64,000 nucleotides of DNA from Eonycteris spelaea (lineage: Eukaryota; Chordata; Mammalia; Chiroptera; Pteropodidae), in the NCBI GenBank assembly GCA_003508835.1, contig PUFA01000027.1, positions 2,480,001 through 2,544,000 on the forward strand. The letters are read 5' to 3'. The notes beneath the pieces are model-generated. The model was not told the origin of the DNA, did not search any database, and worked only from the letters and a program-made list of their open reading frames with translations. This document shows, in pieces, positions 26,601-35,656 of this stretch. Both the position numbers and the translations under genes were made by a program. Numbering within the stretch: the first letter of the stretch is position 1; every line of letters starts with the position of its first letter.

Positions 26601-28583
26601 TATTAAACTTCTTACACTGATAAGGTTGTATTTGGGGGAATTTTTAAATTCCCGAGTACCTAAAAACATGTAGATAATAACTGTGTATGTGTGTACAAAC
26701 ATCGGCTTATTACTTTATGGTTAAAAATACATATGGCTCTAGTAGGCAAGAAATTCCTTTTGATAGCGTAACATGCCATGCTGAGCCATAGCCTCTCAGC
26801 CCTTTAACAACCCTGCGTGACATTCCTACCTCAGATCCTTGATGACGGACAGTCTCCCAAACACGGTCAGTGTCTGAATCGGGCCGTCCCTGAATGGAGT
26901 GTGCAGCAGGTCTCTCACTGGCTAATGAGCCTAAGTCTGGAGCAGTATGTATCTGAATTCAGTGCCCAGAACATCACTGGAGAGCAGCTCCTGCAGTTGG
27001 ATGGAAATAAACTTAAGGTAAAGAATTACATGTCTATGTTAGGTTATCAGGTATAATTTGTATTACTCATAGCGCCTAACATGTTTTCATTAGATAAGAG
27101 CATTGTGCATATCTGAGAGGTAATCCTTGTCAACAGTCAGCAGAAAGGACATTGAATTATTTCCTAGTAGTAAATGAAGTTTCGGAAAGCCATCAGGGGT
27201 TTAAATATTAGGCCGCTGGGGAGAGCCAGTGACTCACTCCACTGCTTCCATCTGACAACACATGGTCCATGTATTAACTCTACTTACTTCCTATGTAGTG
27301 TGAGTTTTAATAATGGCCAATGTGGACTCTTTCATCACATTAGAGTTAAAACCCAAATCCCATGTATCTTCCTCTTTATTCCTTTCTCCCCCACTCCCAC
27401 TCTTCCCTGCACACCACTCTAAAACTGGGATGATATTTTCCCCAGAACTTTATTCTCCAAATATGCACAAGCCATGCCGTCCCTCCCCCTCCATCATATT
27501 CTCATTTTCACCGGTCCAGTTCACCTGTCTTAGAGACTGAGGTGGCACCCATCCCTGTAGAAGGAGGGCAGATAGCTTACAGCCAGCTGTCCACTCTCAA
27601 GCTGAGCCCCCTGCTGGGCTGACTGGCAGATGAGTATCTCGTGATAGTCTTGAAAAGGTTAGAGATCAATCAACAGCCTGTGAATATGAAGGCCCCATTG
27701 ACAAGGCTGTCCCTGATGGGGAGATGGATGCAACCTGCTGTTGATTCTGAAGGTCACGAAACATTGAACTAACTCCTCTTATTCTGAATTCCAAGCTCAT
27801 TGAGCAACTTTCTCATTATAATCAAGCTTTCTTTATAGGTCTGCCTACAGGGAGAGAACGGCTAGCCATGCTGACATGAGCATTTGGTCCCAAAGACATT
27901 TGTGGTCCTCATTGTAATTGAATACTTTGGCAGAAAGGAAGCCATGTCAATTCCTCCTGCCCTTCTTGGGGCCCTCTGTGGCAGCGGGTGCCCAATCCTA
28001 TCTTTTGAATATATTGATGAGTTTAGCAATACTTTTGCCTATAAATTTCTACAGCCTACAGGTTAGAGAAGCAGAATTGTGCCCTTTTTTTATTCACGCA
28101 CTCATTAATTACCAATTTGGAAAACATTTACTTAATGAGGTTTAAAGTGTACTGTGCTAGGGACTTCAAAGAACAAAAGAACAAATAAAGCTTAGTCCCC
28201 CAAGTATGTAGATTTTTTGGCAAACTTATCAGATCTTCTTCAGTTTTTACCTTTTCAGTGATGCTTTGAATTAATTAAATTATCTAATTTAAGCATATTG
28301 TGATATTGACCACATCATAAGCAGAGAGGTCTTTGGTTTTCAAACTCAGTTTGTCTATGTGTTTCCTTCTTAGGCTCTTGGAATGACATCATCCCAGGAC
28401 CGAGCAGTGGTCAAAAAAAAACTCAAGGAAATGAAGGTGTCACTAGAGAAGGCTCGGAAGGCTCAAGAGAAAATGGAAAAACAAAGAGAAAAGCTGAGGA
28501 GGAAGGAGCAAGAGCAAATGCAGAGGAAGTCTAAGAAAACAGAAAAGACGCCAGCTGCGGTAGAGGGTGCTGGCGAGCCGTAG
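561..28583 (+). CDS. PPP1R9A: PPP1R9A (neurabin-1), 3' coding part, nine exons
   Basis: Neurabin-1 is a scaffold that binds F-actin, recruits protein phosphatase 1 and organises dendritic spines. The window holds only the C-terminal part. Joined exons are 561-718, 1234-1531, 12951-13038, 13137-13220, 22584-22782, 24791-24910, 25793-25816, 26835-27017 and 28374-28583. All junctions are GT-AG, phases match throughout and the frame is open to a TAG. Recognisable neurabin stretches include SVSSTDGEDSLERK, FSPSSTSSADLSGLG, a SAM domain and a Lys/Glu-rich C-terminal helix. Exons 1234-22782 form a 669-nt block (223 codons), which fits the human long isoform (1320 residues against 1098, from memory). 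The N-terminal actin-binding, PP1-binding and PDZ regions lie to the left of the window. In human and mouse the locus belongs to the imprinted cluster around PEG10/SGCE (established knowledge). Confidence 0.97.
719..1233 (+). other. PPP1R9A intron (515 nt)
   Basis: A short intron running from GTGAGC to an AACAG acceptor. No repeat family is recognised in it. Confidence 0.8.
1234..1531 (+). CDS. PPP1R9A: PPP1R9A long-isoform exon A
   Basis: 298 nt, phase 0 in and phase 1 out. It starts PSNSFYNHMHITKSLLPKGL and ends KKISQGK plus one base, before GTACTG. The composition is Ser/Pro/Asp-rich and low complexity, with no folded domain visible, consistent with a disordered linker. It is the first of four consecutive exons whose summed length is divisible by three. 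I place it in the long neurabin isoform because skipping 1234-22782 leaves the flanking phase-0 junctions in frame. Confidence 0.93.
2235..2592 (+). mobile_element. Tigger/pogo-type DNA transposon relic
   Basis: The left part carries GACTCCCGCGCAGTC. The middle has CCCTCAGTATCTGTGGGGGA and GATTGGTTCCTGGACCCCCC, typical of Tigger/MER2-like terminal sequence. The right part has GGACCCATGCAAGTCAAA and AGGATCAACTGTATTAT. It is internally deleted and non-coding. I am confident of the superfamily but not of the subfamily. Confidence 0.7.
2617..2650. repeat. (CA)n microsatellite
   Basis: An uninterrupted AC/CA run of about 28 bp, followed by a short GTGTGTGT run at 2660-2666 that could pair with it. 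Confidence 0.95.
3090..6360 (+). mobile_element. Old degenerate L1, sense orientation (composite)
   Basis: Several landmarks of L1 ORF2 and the 3' end occur in order: AGGCCCAGCTGGTTTTATAG with GAATTC at 3546-3573, GGATGGTTTAACATTAAAAA at 3800, GTCTGATAATACCAAATGCC at 5292, GCTGGTGGCAGTGTAAATTG at 5349 and CCCTATGGCCCAGCAGGATA at 5424. A second 3'-type segment at about 6040-6360 (AGAAATGATCATTTAAATTA) suggests a separate or rearranged copy. The frame is broken throughout, so there is no functional ORF. Edges are approximate. Confidence 0.75.
7735..7870 (+). repeat. L2-like fragment, similar to 8843-8963
   Basis: It contains TGTGTATGATAATAAGTGAT, then TTTTCTTATTCATCTTGTTC and GCATTCTTGGTCCCCAACAA. 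The same order of words is found 1.1 kb downstream. The ending resembles the L2 3' tail. Confidence 0.55.
8564..8608. repeat. (TG)n microsatellite, interrupted
   Basis: TG dinucleotides interrupted by TGTATG units, about 45 bp. Confidence 0.9.
8705..9003 (+). mobile_element. L2 fragment with 3' tail
   Basis: It has the order CCAGCTTAAATCTTACCACC, TTTGTGAACCC, a TTCATCTTTGTATTCTTGGT stretch, then GTGGCATATACTTGATGCAT and AATAAATTTCTTGAATAAA. This is the layout of an L2 3' end in the + direction. Confidence 0.7.
9045..9245 (-). mobile_element. hAT-type (MER58-like) DNA transposon relic
   Basis: Read on the - strand it gives AGAGGTCAGCATC, TAAAGGGCCAGACAGTAAAA, CAATTACTCAACTCTGCTAT and GTGTTCCAATAAGAC. 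This is the signature of the short non-autonomous hAT family that begins GGTCAGCAAACT. The subfamily call is from memory. Confidence 0.65.
11827..11880. repeat. AT-only palindromic tract
   Basis: A T-run, AATT, an A-run, then TATTTAAAATTT, a T-run, AAATT and an A-run. Nearly all bases are A or T, and the first half is self-complementary around AATT. It could extrude as a hairpin. Confidence 0.8.
12159..12322 (+). CDS. Candidate alternative PPP1R9A exon with stop (unconfirmed)
   Basis: A pyrimidine-rich tract ending CCGTCCCCAG precedes an open stretch that starts with two bases (CA). This is the phase required after exon 1234-1531, which leaves one G, so the junction codon is Ala. It continues AAALYSASITQKGKDH, later EEEHLTSSESQEASH, and ends IFKREPFKDINV before TAA, giving 54 new residues. 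The composition looks protein-like rather than repeat-derived. Against this, no AATAAA is visible in the 1.1 kb downstream, I do not recognise the peptide, and an open run of this length can arise by chance. It could be a terminal exon, a poison exon, a conserved element or a gene fragment. Confidence 0.3.
12951..13038 (+). CDS. PPP1R9A: PPP1R9A long-isoform exon B
   Basis: 88 nt, phase 1 in and phase 2 out. It encodes GAKGPKSVRASSSLVVQGG followed by KIKRKFVDLG, bounded by CCTAG and GTAAGC. The Ser-rich then basic KIKRKF motif matches the neurabin-1 long isoform. It is separated from the next exon by only 98 nt. Confidence 0.93.
13137..13220 (+). CDS. PPP1R9A: PPP1R9A long-isoform exon C
   Basis: 84 nt, phase 2 in and phase 2 out. 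It encodes APLRRNSSKGKKWKEKEKEA and then SRFSPGS, ending AG before GTATGG. The segment is strongly basic. The length is divisible by three with equal phases, so this exon alone could be skipped without a frameshift. A second potential donor, CAG followed by GTAGCA, lies at 13211-13219; I prefer 13220 because it restores Arg with the next exon's G. Confidence 0.9.
13805..14015 (+). mobile_element. MIR SINE
   Basis: It follows the MIR order: GTTTGAATCGGCGCTCTCAG, CTTGGGCAAGTTATTA, CTCCATTTTCTCATATG and GGGTAATAACAGTATCCACC, then GATGAAATGAGTG. Confidence 0.8.
16085..16205 (+). mobile_element. DNA transposon relic (hAT-like)
   Basis: CTATCCGATATGGTAGGCTC with AGATGTGGCCACTGAGCACT and TGAAATGTGACTAGT is the terminal signature of a common mammalian non-autonomous DNA element. 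The family name is not certain. Confidence 0.55.
16255..16450 (+). mobile_element. MIR SINE
   Basis: AAGTGGTTAAGAGCCTGGAT, CAAATCCCAGCACTTA, CAAGTTACTTAACCTCTTTG and TGCCTCAGTTTCCTCATCTG appear in MIR order, then AGGATTAAGAGAAT. Confidence 0.88.
19220..19270 (+). repeat. Polypurine tract (GGGA/GGAA)
   Basis: About 50 nt consisting only of G and A on the + strand. Confidence 0.85.
20810..20960 (+). mobile_element. MER5A-like hAT relic
   Basis: TCTAATTCAGTAAGTCTGAG, AAAATCTGCATTTGAACAGC, then AAATGATTCTTGTCAGACTT and GGGAAACACTGCACTGG match the internal and right-end words of MER5A. Confidence 0.7.
21330..21370 (+). repeat. Short tandem repeat, unit TCTTACA(A/T)
   Basis: About five tandem copies of an 8- to 9-nt unit (TCTTACAA, TCTTACAA, TCTTACAT, TCTTACAT, TCTTACAT). 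Confidence 0.8.
21835..22020 (-). mobile_element. MIR SINE, antisense
   Basis: ATTATCTCATTTAATTCTTA, ACCCTTTACAGATGAGGAAA and GGGCTGAGAGAAGGCCCAAG occur in reverse-MIR order. Confidence 0.78.
22584..22782 (+). CDS. PPP1R9A: PPP1R9A long-isoform exon D
   Basis: 199 nt, phase 2 in and phase 0 out. It encodes IFRGRLEHWKPKPSSAAQAS, then a segment ending ETLISDKKGSK before GTAGAA. It is Ser/Pro-rich and disordered-looking, and includes CMPFSWFNESWKGSYSFRNL. It matches the end of the neurabin-1 long-isoform insert. With exons A to C it totals 669 nt. Confidence 0.93.
22783..24790 (+). other. PPP1R9A intron (2.0 kb)
   Basis: Runs from GTAGAA to TTTTTACAG. I see no clear repeat or coding signal. 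The open frame continues about 120 nt past the donor, but without protein-like character. Confidence 0.7.
24791..24910 (+). CDS. PPP1R9A: PPP1R9A exon, acidic Ser-rich segment
   Basis: 120 nt, phase 0 at both ends. It encodes NFTFNDDFSPSSTSSADLSG and ends GLSQSLALSSDE. It is flanked by TTTACAG and GTATGC. This is the common exon to which the upstream exon 561-718 joins in the short isoform. Confidence 0.96.
24911..25792 (+). other. PPP1R9A intron (882 nt)
   Basis: Ends in a pyrimidine-rich tract and CACTCAG. No recognised repeat. Confidence 0.7.
25793..25816 (+). CDS. PPP1R9A: PPP1R9A 24-nt microexon
   Basis: It encodes SLDMIDDE at phase 0 on both sides, between CCCTCACTCAG and GTGAGC. The same octapeptide follows ALSSDE in rodent neurabin (from memory). 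Skipping would keep frame, so it is a candidate neuronal microexon that adds an acidic patch just before the SAM-linker exon. Confidence 0.9.
25817..26834 (+). other. PPP1R9A intron (1.0 kb)
   Basis: No recognised repeat. Ends CCTACCTCAG. Confidence 0.7.
26835..27017 (+). CDS. PPP1R9A: PPP1R9A exon, linker and first part of SAM domain
   Basis: 183 nt, phase 0 at both ends, encoding ILDDGQSPKHGQ, a linker, then the SAM domain from about 26892 (EWSVQQVSHWLMSLSLEQYV and on through FSAQNITGEQLLQLDGNKLK). The W..VSHWL core and the GEQLLQL helix are standard SAM features. In the family this domain mediates self- or hetero-association. Donor is GTAAAG. Confidence 0.97.
27018..28373 (+). other. PPP1R9A last intron (1.36 kb)
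   Basis: No clear repeat or coding signal. Ends TTCCTTCTTAG. Confidence 0.7.
28374..28583 (+). CDS. PPP1R9A: PPP1R9A terminal coding exon, end of SAM and C-terminal helix
   Basis: It encodes ALGMTSSQDRAVVKKKLKEM, closing the SAM domain, then a Lys/Glu/Arg-rich helix of about 35 residues (LEKARKAQEKMEKQREKLRR and on). It ends EGAGEP before TAG at 28581-28583. The charge pattern predicts a single helix or coiled coil. The last residues diverge from human, as expected for this tail. Confidence 0.97.
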   Translation, partial: ALGMTSSQDRAVVKKKLKEMKVSLEKARKAQEKMEKQREKLRRKEQEQMQRKSKKTEKTPAAVEGAGEP

Positions 28584-31500
28584 CGGAAGGCGGGCATGCT
28601 CAAGAGACATCTCCACCTCTTCCCGCCCTGCTCTCCTCCGGAAGATGAAGAAGAAACTGATGACAGGGGTGATGTGCTCTAGGCAGATCGGGGACCTGTA
28701 TGTTGAATAACTGCATTTTCTACAATAATTGAATACACTCGCTTAATTTTAACCTACTGAAATAATCCCAGGCCACCTTTAGTTTATTAACAAGCCAAGG
28801 AGACGATTTGTGAGAGATGCAAAGCGGCTGTTTCTTCTCTCTTCTCTCACTTGCTAACATCTTGTATTGTGTTCAGTGGGTTGAGCCGCTCGGAGACCCA
28901 GCATGACGCTGCCCAACAGGAGCGTGACAGGCCCCGGTGTTGTTAATGGGGTGCCGTGCATTTTCAGTGTGGGATCCTGACACGGGCAGTCGCACGTATC
29001 ACCGTGGCGGAGAGCATCACTCTGCCATGAGATCTGGGCTGCAGCATCTCCTCCAGTGTGTGGGGAAAGTTCCCCCTCATTTCTGTGTCTGGACAGTGAG
29101 ACAGCCCCACTGTGGAAATGTGGGTGCCCTGCCCCATGATTACCTGCTATGGCAAGAAAGCAAGCAAACCGTTCTGCTTCCTGGGCATCTGAAAGAGCGA
29201 AAAGAGTTATAGTTATTTGTTAACCCCAGAAGGAAGCAAAAGCCTTATGAATGTGGATGTGAGTATTACCTTGGGATTCTGAGAGTAACATTTATCTTCC
29301 AGATTTAGCCAAACAAAGAAAAAAAGTCAGACATTAATACAGCCGTGGGGTACGGGGATCTGTTGTTTACTTTGCTACCGCTGCGTGTTCAGTATTTCAG
29401 CAACACTGATACACACAACACAATTCCTTTTTTCCCCAACAAATTGAACAGGAAATTAGTTTTTAAGGAAACAAACATTTTCTGGTTTCCTCTCCTGGGG
29501 AACATTCTGTCTAGTCTTTGGCATGACTATGACACAGTCAGGAACTCATCATATATTTTCTACTCAAGATTTCCCAAGTGGGCACAGTAAGCATTTTAAC
29601 AAATGTTCTTTTAAGAAAAAATTGAAATACCAGTTTGAGAAAATTTAGATTTGATTAACATTCGACCAGAGAAGCCATTTTATTGAGCACATAGAATGTT
29701 GCCATAAAGGAGAGCTGCGGTTACATTTTAGAGATGTTTCGAATGGTCTTTCTGAGCCATTCTCTTCCATTCTTTAGAGATTTCCTGTTTACACTTAAAG
29801 TTTAGGATGGTGCATTGGGTACAGTCTAGCAATTATGCATATTTTCAAGCCAATATTAAGGATTTCAGTATTTCATCAAACTAATTCACGTACAGGAGAC
29901 TCGGGCAGAGGAGGACAAAATAAACCCGTCTTGAGAAATTTCAAACCATGGATTGGTTTTGGTGGTTGTTTTGTTCTTTGTGCTCATGTACCTGGTTCTC
30001 CTTGTTGCATTGGCTCTAAAAATGAGGTCATCATCCACTTTCCAAGGCACGAGTTTCACAATGAAAGTTGAGGACAGACAAATTCTTGGACAAGTGTTTT
30101 ACTTCCTGAAAGACTACATGGGCCATCTCCGTCCTTATCTCCCACTGGAAATGTCACATATGCAGCACTTCGTGGGGCGGCTTTTGGAAATTACAGGTAG
30201 CAGACAGTGTAAAGGGACTCCCACCCTTATAGCTCCATCTCTATTTAGAACATTGTGCTTTGTTTTTTTGTTTTTTTGTTTTTTTTATTTGTCTCGATAT
30301 TCAAAATCTGGAATCGTCTCAAGCAGAAGTTGATCATCCTGTTCCTTCCCTAAGGCCTGTTTCCTTTTCTGTGACAGGGTGTTATCTGTTAAGCTTCAGT
30401 CCTTTTGTCACTAGGTACAGACCATTCATTCAGTCCTCAGAAAAACTAACAGAAAGTAACATTGTGTTTTACAGTTATCAGAGTCACCATGTATATTTTC
30501 CTGTCTATTTTCATTTACCATATGATGATGGAACTGCCATACTGGATACTCTCTTAATATTGTGAGATATGTGGTGCTTTGCTGTTTATTAATATCATGA
30601 GAAACGAGGGACCACTATTAATGAACTATAAAATCCAGCAAATCTTTTCTAATACTCAAAAGCTAAATTAGTCAAAATCTGGTAATACCAGCGCTTGCTA
30701 TTGTAAATTTTTGACATTTTTGGTTTTCTTTGGGGGAAAAAAATGGTCTGGATCACACTGGAAATTTAACTGTATTCATTTTAAGAGTGGAAATAAGAGG
30801 ATGGTTATATTAAGTTATGTTTACACTTTAGTAATATTTGAAAATGGATGTATATACTGGAAATGTCTATAAATCTCAGTCTCTGCACATAATTTATGAT
30901 CTATTATATTGCATTTTCTTAAATGTCTTAGAAGCATTATCTTTTGTTTCAATTTATTCGTACACTTCCAATATTTAGGTCAATGACCAACTGACAATAT
31001 TATTATTAATCAAATTGTTATTATTCCTCAAATCATTTAGTTTGTGTTCTAACTATTTTGATTTTTTAAGTTATAGTAATCTTAGTTCTTAATGAGTTAT
31101 TTTTAACATCACTACTTAAAACTGCTGATATTATAAGAGGCACTTGATTTGATTGTCCAACAAAGGCTAAAATGTAAACTGATTATAAAAGAGTATGAAA
31201 ACAAAGTGAAGGTCCTCAGATCTTGTGAGCATTTTGTTTTCCTACTGTTATTTTTTTACTGACTATAGTGCATGATATCTAGTCGGGGTCCCAGTGTCTT
31301 ATATAATTCCTACCTAATGCTAATGGTTTTCAGTGTCCATACAATTTAACACAGAATTGTTGCTTCATGAACATTAAGACTTTGTAGTTTATTTATAAGA
31401 AAATGAATCAAAAGGGGAATATGTGGTTAGTATGAATTATATTCCCTAAACAACAGCTCTGTATGACTCTAACAATAGCCAAAAGTGTTTTGGGATATAG

Positions 31501-34500
31501 GTAATGCTTTGGGGAACAGGGAATGTGTGGTGAGGCCAAGCCGCGGCTAGGGAGCATTGTATGAGCTGAGTTTTCCATGAAAGGACTTAAGTTTTGTAAC
31601 AGAATTACATTGTTTAAGACTATCTCTCTTAAAGTAACTCATAGTTTACGTAATAGTTTTATCATTCTTTTTTTACTTGAACTTTGCAGAAGTTACTTCT
31701 GAGTGATTTATGTTAGGGCCGAATTTTGCCCATTCTAACACACTGATTGAGCCTACCTTAAGTTTAATGACAGTAAAGCTATTCTGTGCTACCTGGGGTT
31801 GACATGGATTTAGCTGAAGTTGACATGATTTCCCACCTTCAACATCATAAGCATTTTTAACCCATGATAGTTCACTGTTACAGTGTGATGGGTGCTAATG
31901 CCAGACTCAGCTTTTAAGGGGCATGAAATGGGAACACTTACCTGGTGCTCCTTTGTTGTTGCCGGGAACCAAGTGGCAAGAGGATGAGTGAGGGACCAAA
32001 TTAACCCTTGCCACCGCCTTTTATCCTGTAGTCATCTGTAGTCTGAAATCTGAAGGTACCTCAGGTGCAAGCTACAAAAATAGTCACTGCCTCTTTGATC
32101 TAGCACCTTGATTAGCCTTTATGATTTTTGCTGAAGACAAAGAATTCTTGTCTAGGTTCTTTGTACAATTGGATTAACATGTGCTTTAAAATTATATTTT
32201 ATAGGGTAAATGAAAACTTGCATTTATATGGATATTCAACTCATTTGTAAGTGTTAAAGGCCGTATAGACCAAGGCTCAAGAGAGGAACAGTATTTAACA
32301 AAAGTATTCAAGATTCTAAGGGAGTCGTCCCAACTATTCAAAAGAAATGTCTGCACTTTAGGTGTGTTGTAGCCCCCTCATTACACTGAGATATTTAAGA
32401 ATTACCAAATACCAGTTGAGCAAATTTACAGTCCCAATAGAGCTGCTGGTAGGGGCATTTCACTTTGGGGTACAGGGTCACTAGGGTTCATGTCACCTAC
32501 TTAATGCTAAGTCCTTAATGCTTTCCAAATGAAAACATAAAATGGAAAAGAAAAGCCTAGATTTTTTTAAAAAACACCTTTTCAAATATACCTCTAATCA
32601 ATGGATCTACCTGTACACTGTTCTGAAGCTAAGTATATACAGATGAAGTCCAGAAATGAAAAGTCCATATTTTCTACTACAGTGGTTTGCATTGCAATGT
32701 GGGGTGGGAAGTGAATTTCTAAGGCAAGCAGTGTTGTAAGAAATACGAATGTGCTGCAGCAGTCCACGCCTGTCCAACAGCCTGGTCTGCAGGCGGGTTT
32801 TATTTACATGTATTTAAAATCTTGGGAAATTTAGCCTTGGTTCAAAACACTGGGGAAAAAATAATACCGTGCAGTATGTAGGTAGTGTTTGAATCACTTA
32901 AAGTAGCAGCATGGAATACAGCCAACTGAGAAGTCAGAGGAGAAGCCCACAAAATCCATTTCCCCCTAGAAAATGAAAGCATCAAGTTCTACCTGATGCT
33001 AGAAAGAGGGCCTTAAAGTGCTTGTCCATGGGTGTCTGTGTGGATGTGTTGAGGGCATGGTTGTTACCTGAAGGTTCATATACATGACGGTGTGGAGCAA
33101 GCATAGCACCAGACCTGCTTCCAGCCCTGCAGAGGAAGAAAGAAAAGAAACATGATTTCCAGTCCTTGGCTCTACCCCAGTCTCAACCGCCAAACTGCTA
33201 GGGATTCGAAAATGAGTAAGAGGTAAAGGATAAGAGAACAAGAGGCAACTTCTCAATAACATGCATGCCAACCGTGTAGATATACAGAACTACATATGTG
33301 TGAATATATCTCCCACCTTACATACACACACATACCGCAATGACATGGCATAAAAAAATAGATATTGTGTATGGAACTTGATAATGTCAGTTAGGACCCC
33401 AAGCAGAAATCATAGCCTTATTTCCACTTTTTGTGTTGTGTATACATTGAATGGCTCATAAGATTTTGAGAGATTTCTGTAAATGTGTTTCTTCTACTAA
33501 ATGCGCTTATCCTTATACATGTTTATATATTTTGGTAAAATTGATTTATTAGAGACTTGGCGTTTTAGTAAGCTAAAATTTCCTCAAATGTTTGGTTAAT
33601 GCTTTGATGTCAAGATTGCACATTGCTGAGTTGAAACTCAGAAGTTTATGCAGCTTTGGGCATTTCAACTGCGAACTGCAGTTTCCTTGGCTAAAAATTG
33701 CACTGTGTGTTCTCGTGCATTCGCTCATGCTCTAATATGACATATTCGGTAGCTGTGATGCATAAGCCACTAACTACTGGCTCTCTGATGGCAGTGTTGC
33801 CATCACATGACCATTTATTTTCTTCTTTTGTGGAGTGATGGCATGGTTAGGTCATTGCCAAATATCACACAAGTGGATGTGAGTGTGAGTATGTTGTTGG
33901 AAGGTGTACATGTCTCTTTTTCTCAGCTATTTTATTCATATATCCAGGTTTTCTGTTAAGGATTTAATTTTCGATCCATGAAAGAACAATTGGCCAAAAA
34001 TAACTAAATTACCTTAAAAAGTGGAAATTAAGAGGCTAGATAACACCTCCAACAACATCAGATTTAGTTAGTGCTTAGTGAAGTCCCTTAAATATTTATG
34101 TATATGTTTTCCTTAATATTATTTATGGTCATCACTACTGCTTTTATATTTTTTTTAATTGTGTTGCAATTCAACCACTAGTACACCTGCTACATATCAC
34201 TAATGAAATCTGGCCAGCTGAAAAATGATAAAGAGAATGAATTCTGTTCCATTGTAAGAAGTTGATTTATTTTAATCTTTCTTTATATAAAGGAAAAAAG
34301 TTGTTTGAAAATAATTTTAAGTCCAATAATATGGATAGCATGTTATCTGAAACTTTTAATTTGTACATTTTGGTGTCTGATCATTTGCATGTAAGAGACA
34401 ATAGTGCCACGTCTGAATTGTTCTCTTGTGCTTGGTTAATATGTATTTCTCTAGATTGTTCCATTTCGAACATTTCTTTCTCTTTGGTTTTCAGAGGCAT

Positions 34501-34645
34501 TCAAAGCAAAATATCCTTTGTTTTCTGACCAATCTAAATATACCTGTGATTAAATTTAATTTGTTAGTGTAAATAAATTTCTTGCCGATGAGTATTATTG
34601 TTGTTAGATAACGAATGCAATAAAAAGAAATACTGAGATCTGTCA
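28584..34645 (+). other. PPP1R9A: PPP1R9A 3' UTR (about 6.06 kb)
   Basis: This AT-rich stretch has no coding exons. It runs from the TAG to tandem poly(A) signals near 34.6 kb, which fits the roughly 6-kb 3' UTR I recall for human PPP1R9A. A proximal AATAAA at 29919-29924 could give a shorter UTR of about 1.3 kb. Pumilio-type UGUANAUA words occur at 30849 (TGTATATA) and 34568 (TGTAAATA). Open frames inside (for example 29953-30333) lack protein-like character. The 3' end is an inference. Confidence 0.75.
34572..34624 (+). terminator. PPP1R9A tandem poly(A) signals
   Basis: AATAAA at 34572-34577 and again at 34619-34624. T-rich sequence (AATTTTTTTCCTCTTCC) follows at about 34650, as expected for a downstream U-rich element. 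Cleavage is inferred at about 34640. Confidence 0.65.
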
Positions 34646-34649
34646 AAGT

Positions 34650-35127
34650 AATTTTTTTCCTCTTCCATTTTCACCTTCAACTAAAACAAGCCTTGACTGG
34701 GTAAACTTGTATTAACTGTCAAAATATATCTATCAATCAGGAGCAAAGTGCACATTTTCCATGGAAATGAAACTAAAAATAAATTTTAGCCCTTGTAAAG
34801 TGTAAATTGGCAGCTAGAATTACAATTGAAAGCACAATTATGGAACTGGGCATAAAGTGAAAAGAGCAAGGATTCCACCAGCAGCTTCCTCGCCCAGCTT
34901 TCTGTTCCCATTGCAGCTTCACAACCATAGTTTCTGGTACCTATCAGCCAGGAAAAAATCTGAGACAAATCCAGTAAGCAGTGGACCTCTCACAGTGCGG
35001 AGCAAGCTAAGAGGCCATGCCAGAATATGGGATTCCCTTCAACAGTTTTATTTCTAAAACCTTAAATGTTCATAAGACTTGAATATAACAAATGAGGGGT
35101 GTTAATTCTCTCTCTCTCTCTCTCTCT

Positions 35128-35168
<41 letters not shown>

Positions 35169-35640
35169 TTACCTGTGACTAAACCTTCAACAATGCAAAA
35201 AATTGAGATCTGAGCATCACAAAATAAATGAATTAAACTGTTTTCTCCTTGGAATGTGTTAAGAAATTCCTAACCAAATGGAAGCAGGTGTCACTCTAAA
35301 TGATCTTGAGTATAAACTGTATCAAATTGGGTAAATTTTTCTTGGGGTGGGGGGTGTGAATTTGCTTAATCTGTCAAGAGCAAGAGAGAACAGAGAATGG
35401 TGTTTTTATTGATGATACCAAATAATTCTTTTTAAAGGAAATATGTGGCTTTTTTTGACCTAAGCACCACAGCCATTGATAGTTTCAAAACAGTATTTCA
35501 GAGACTACAGCTTCAAGGGATGTGAACAGCATCACTGAATAATTGAGCACTCGTAGGGTACATGATGTCATGCCTCCTGAAATCGTGACTAAAAATAACT
35601 CTTAGCCTGATGTGAGAAAAGTGTTTTTCTACCAAAACAA
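34650..35640. other. Convergent intergenic spacer
   Basis: It lies between the inferred 3' end of PPP1R9A and the more distal candidate PON1 poly(A) signal. It holds the compound CT/CA repeat and otherwise nothing recognised. Confidence 0.6.
35107..35166. repeat. Compound (CT)n/(CA)n microsatellite
   Basis: About 21 bp of CT, a TTTT spacer, then 36 bp of uninterrupted CA. Confidence 0.97.
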
Positions 35641-35650
35641 AATGTTCCTG

Positions 35651-35656
35651 TTTATT
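35651..35656 (-). terminator. Distal PON1 poly(A) signal candidate
   Basis: AATAAA on the - strand (TTTATT on +), about 1.2 kb past the PON1 stop. This distance fits the roughly 1.2-kb 3' UTR I recall for human PON1. Confidence 0.45.

Noticed and set aside
29953..30333. 126-codon open frame inside the PPP1R9A 3' UTR
   Set aside because: It begins in UTR sequence, has a hydrophobic low-complexity start and a Phe-rich T-run end, and matches no family I know. It is most likely chance in AT-rich DNA.
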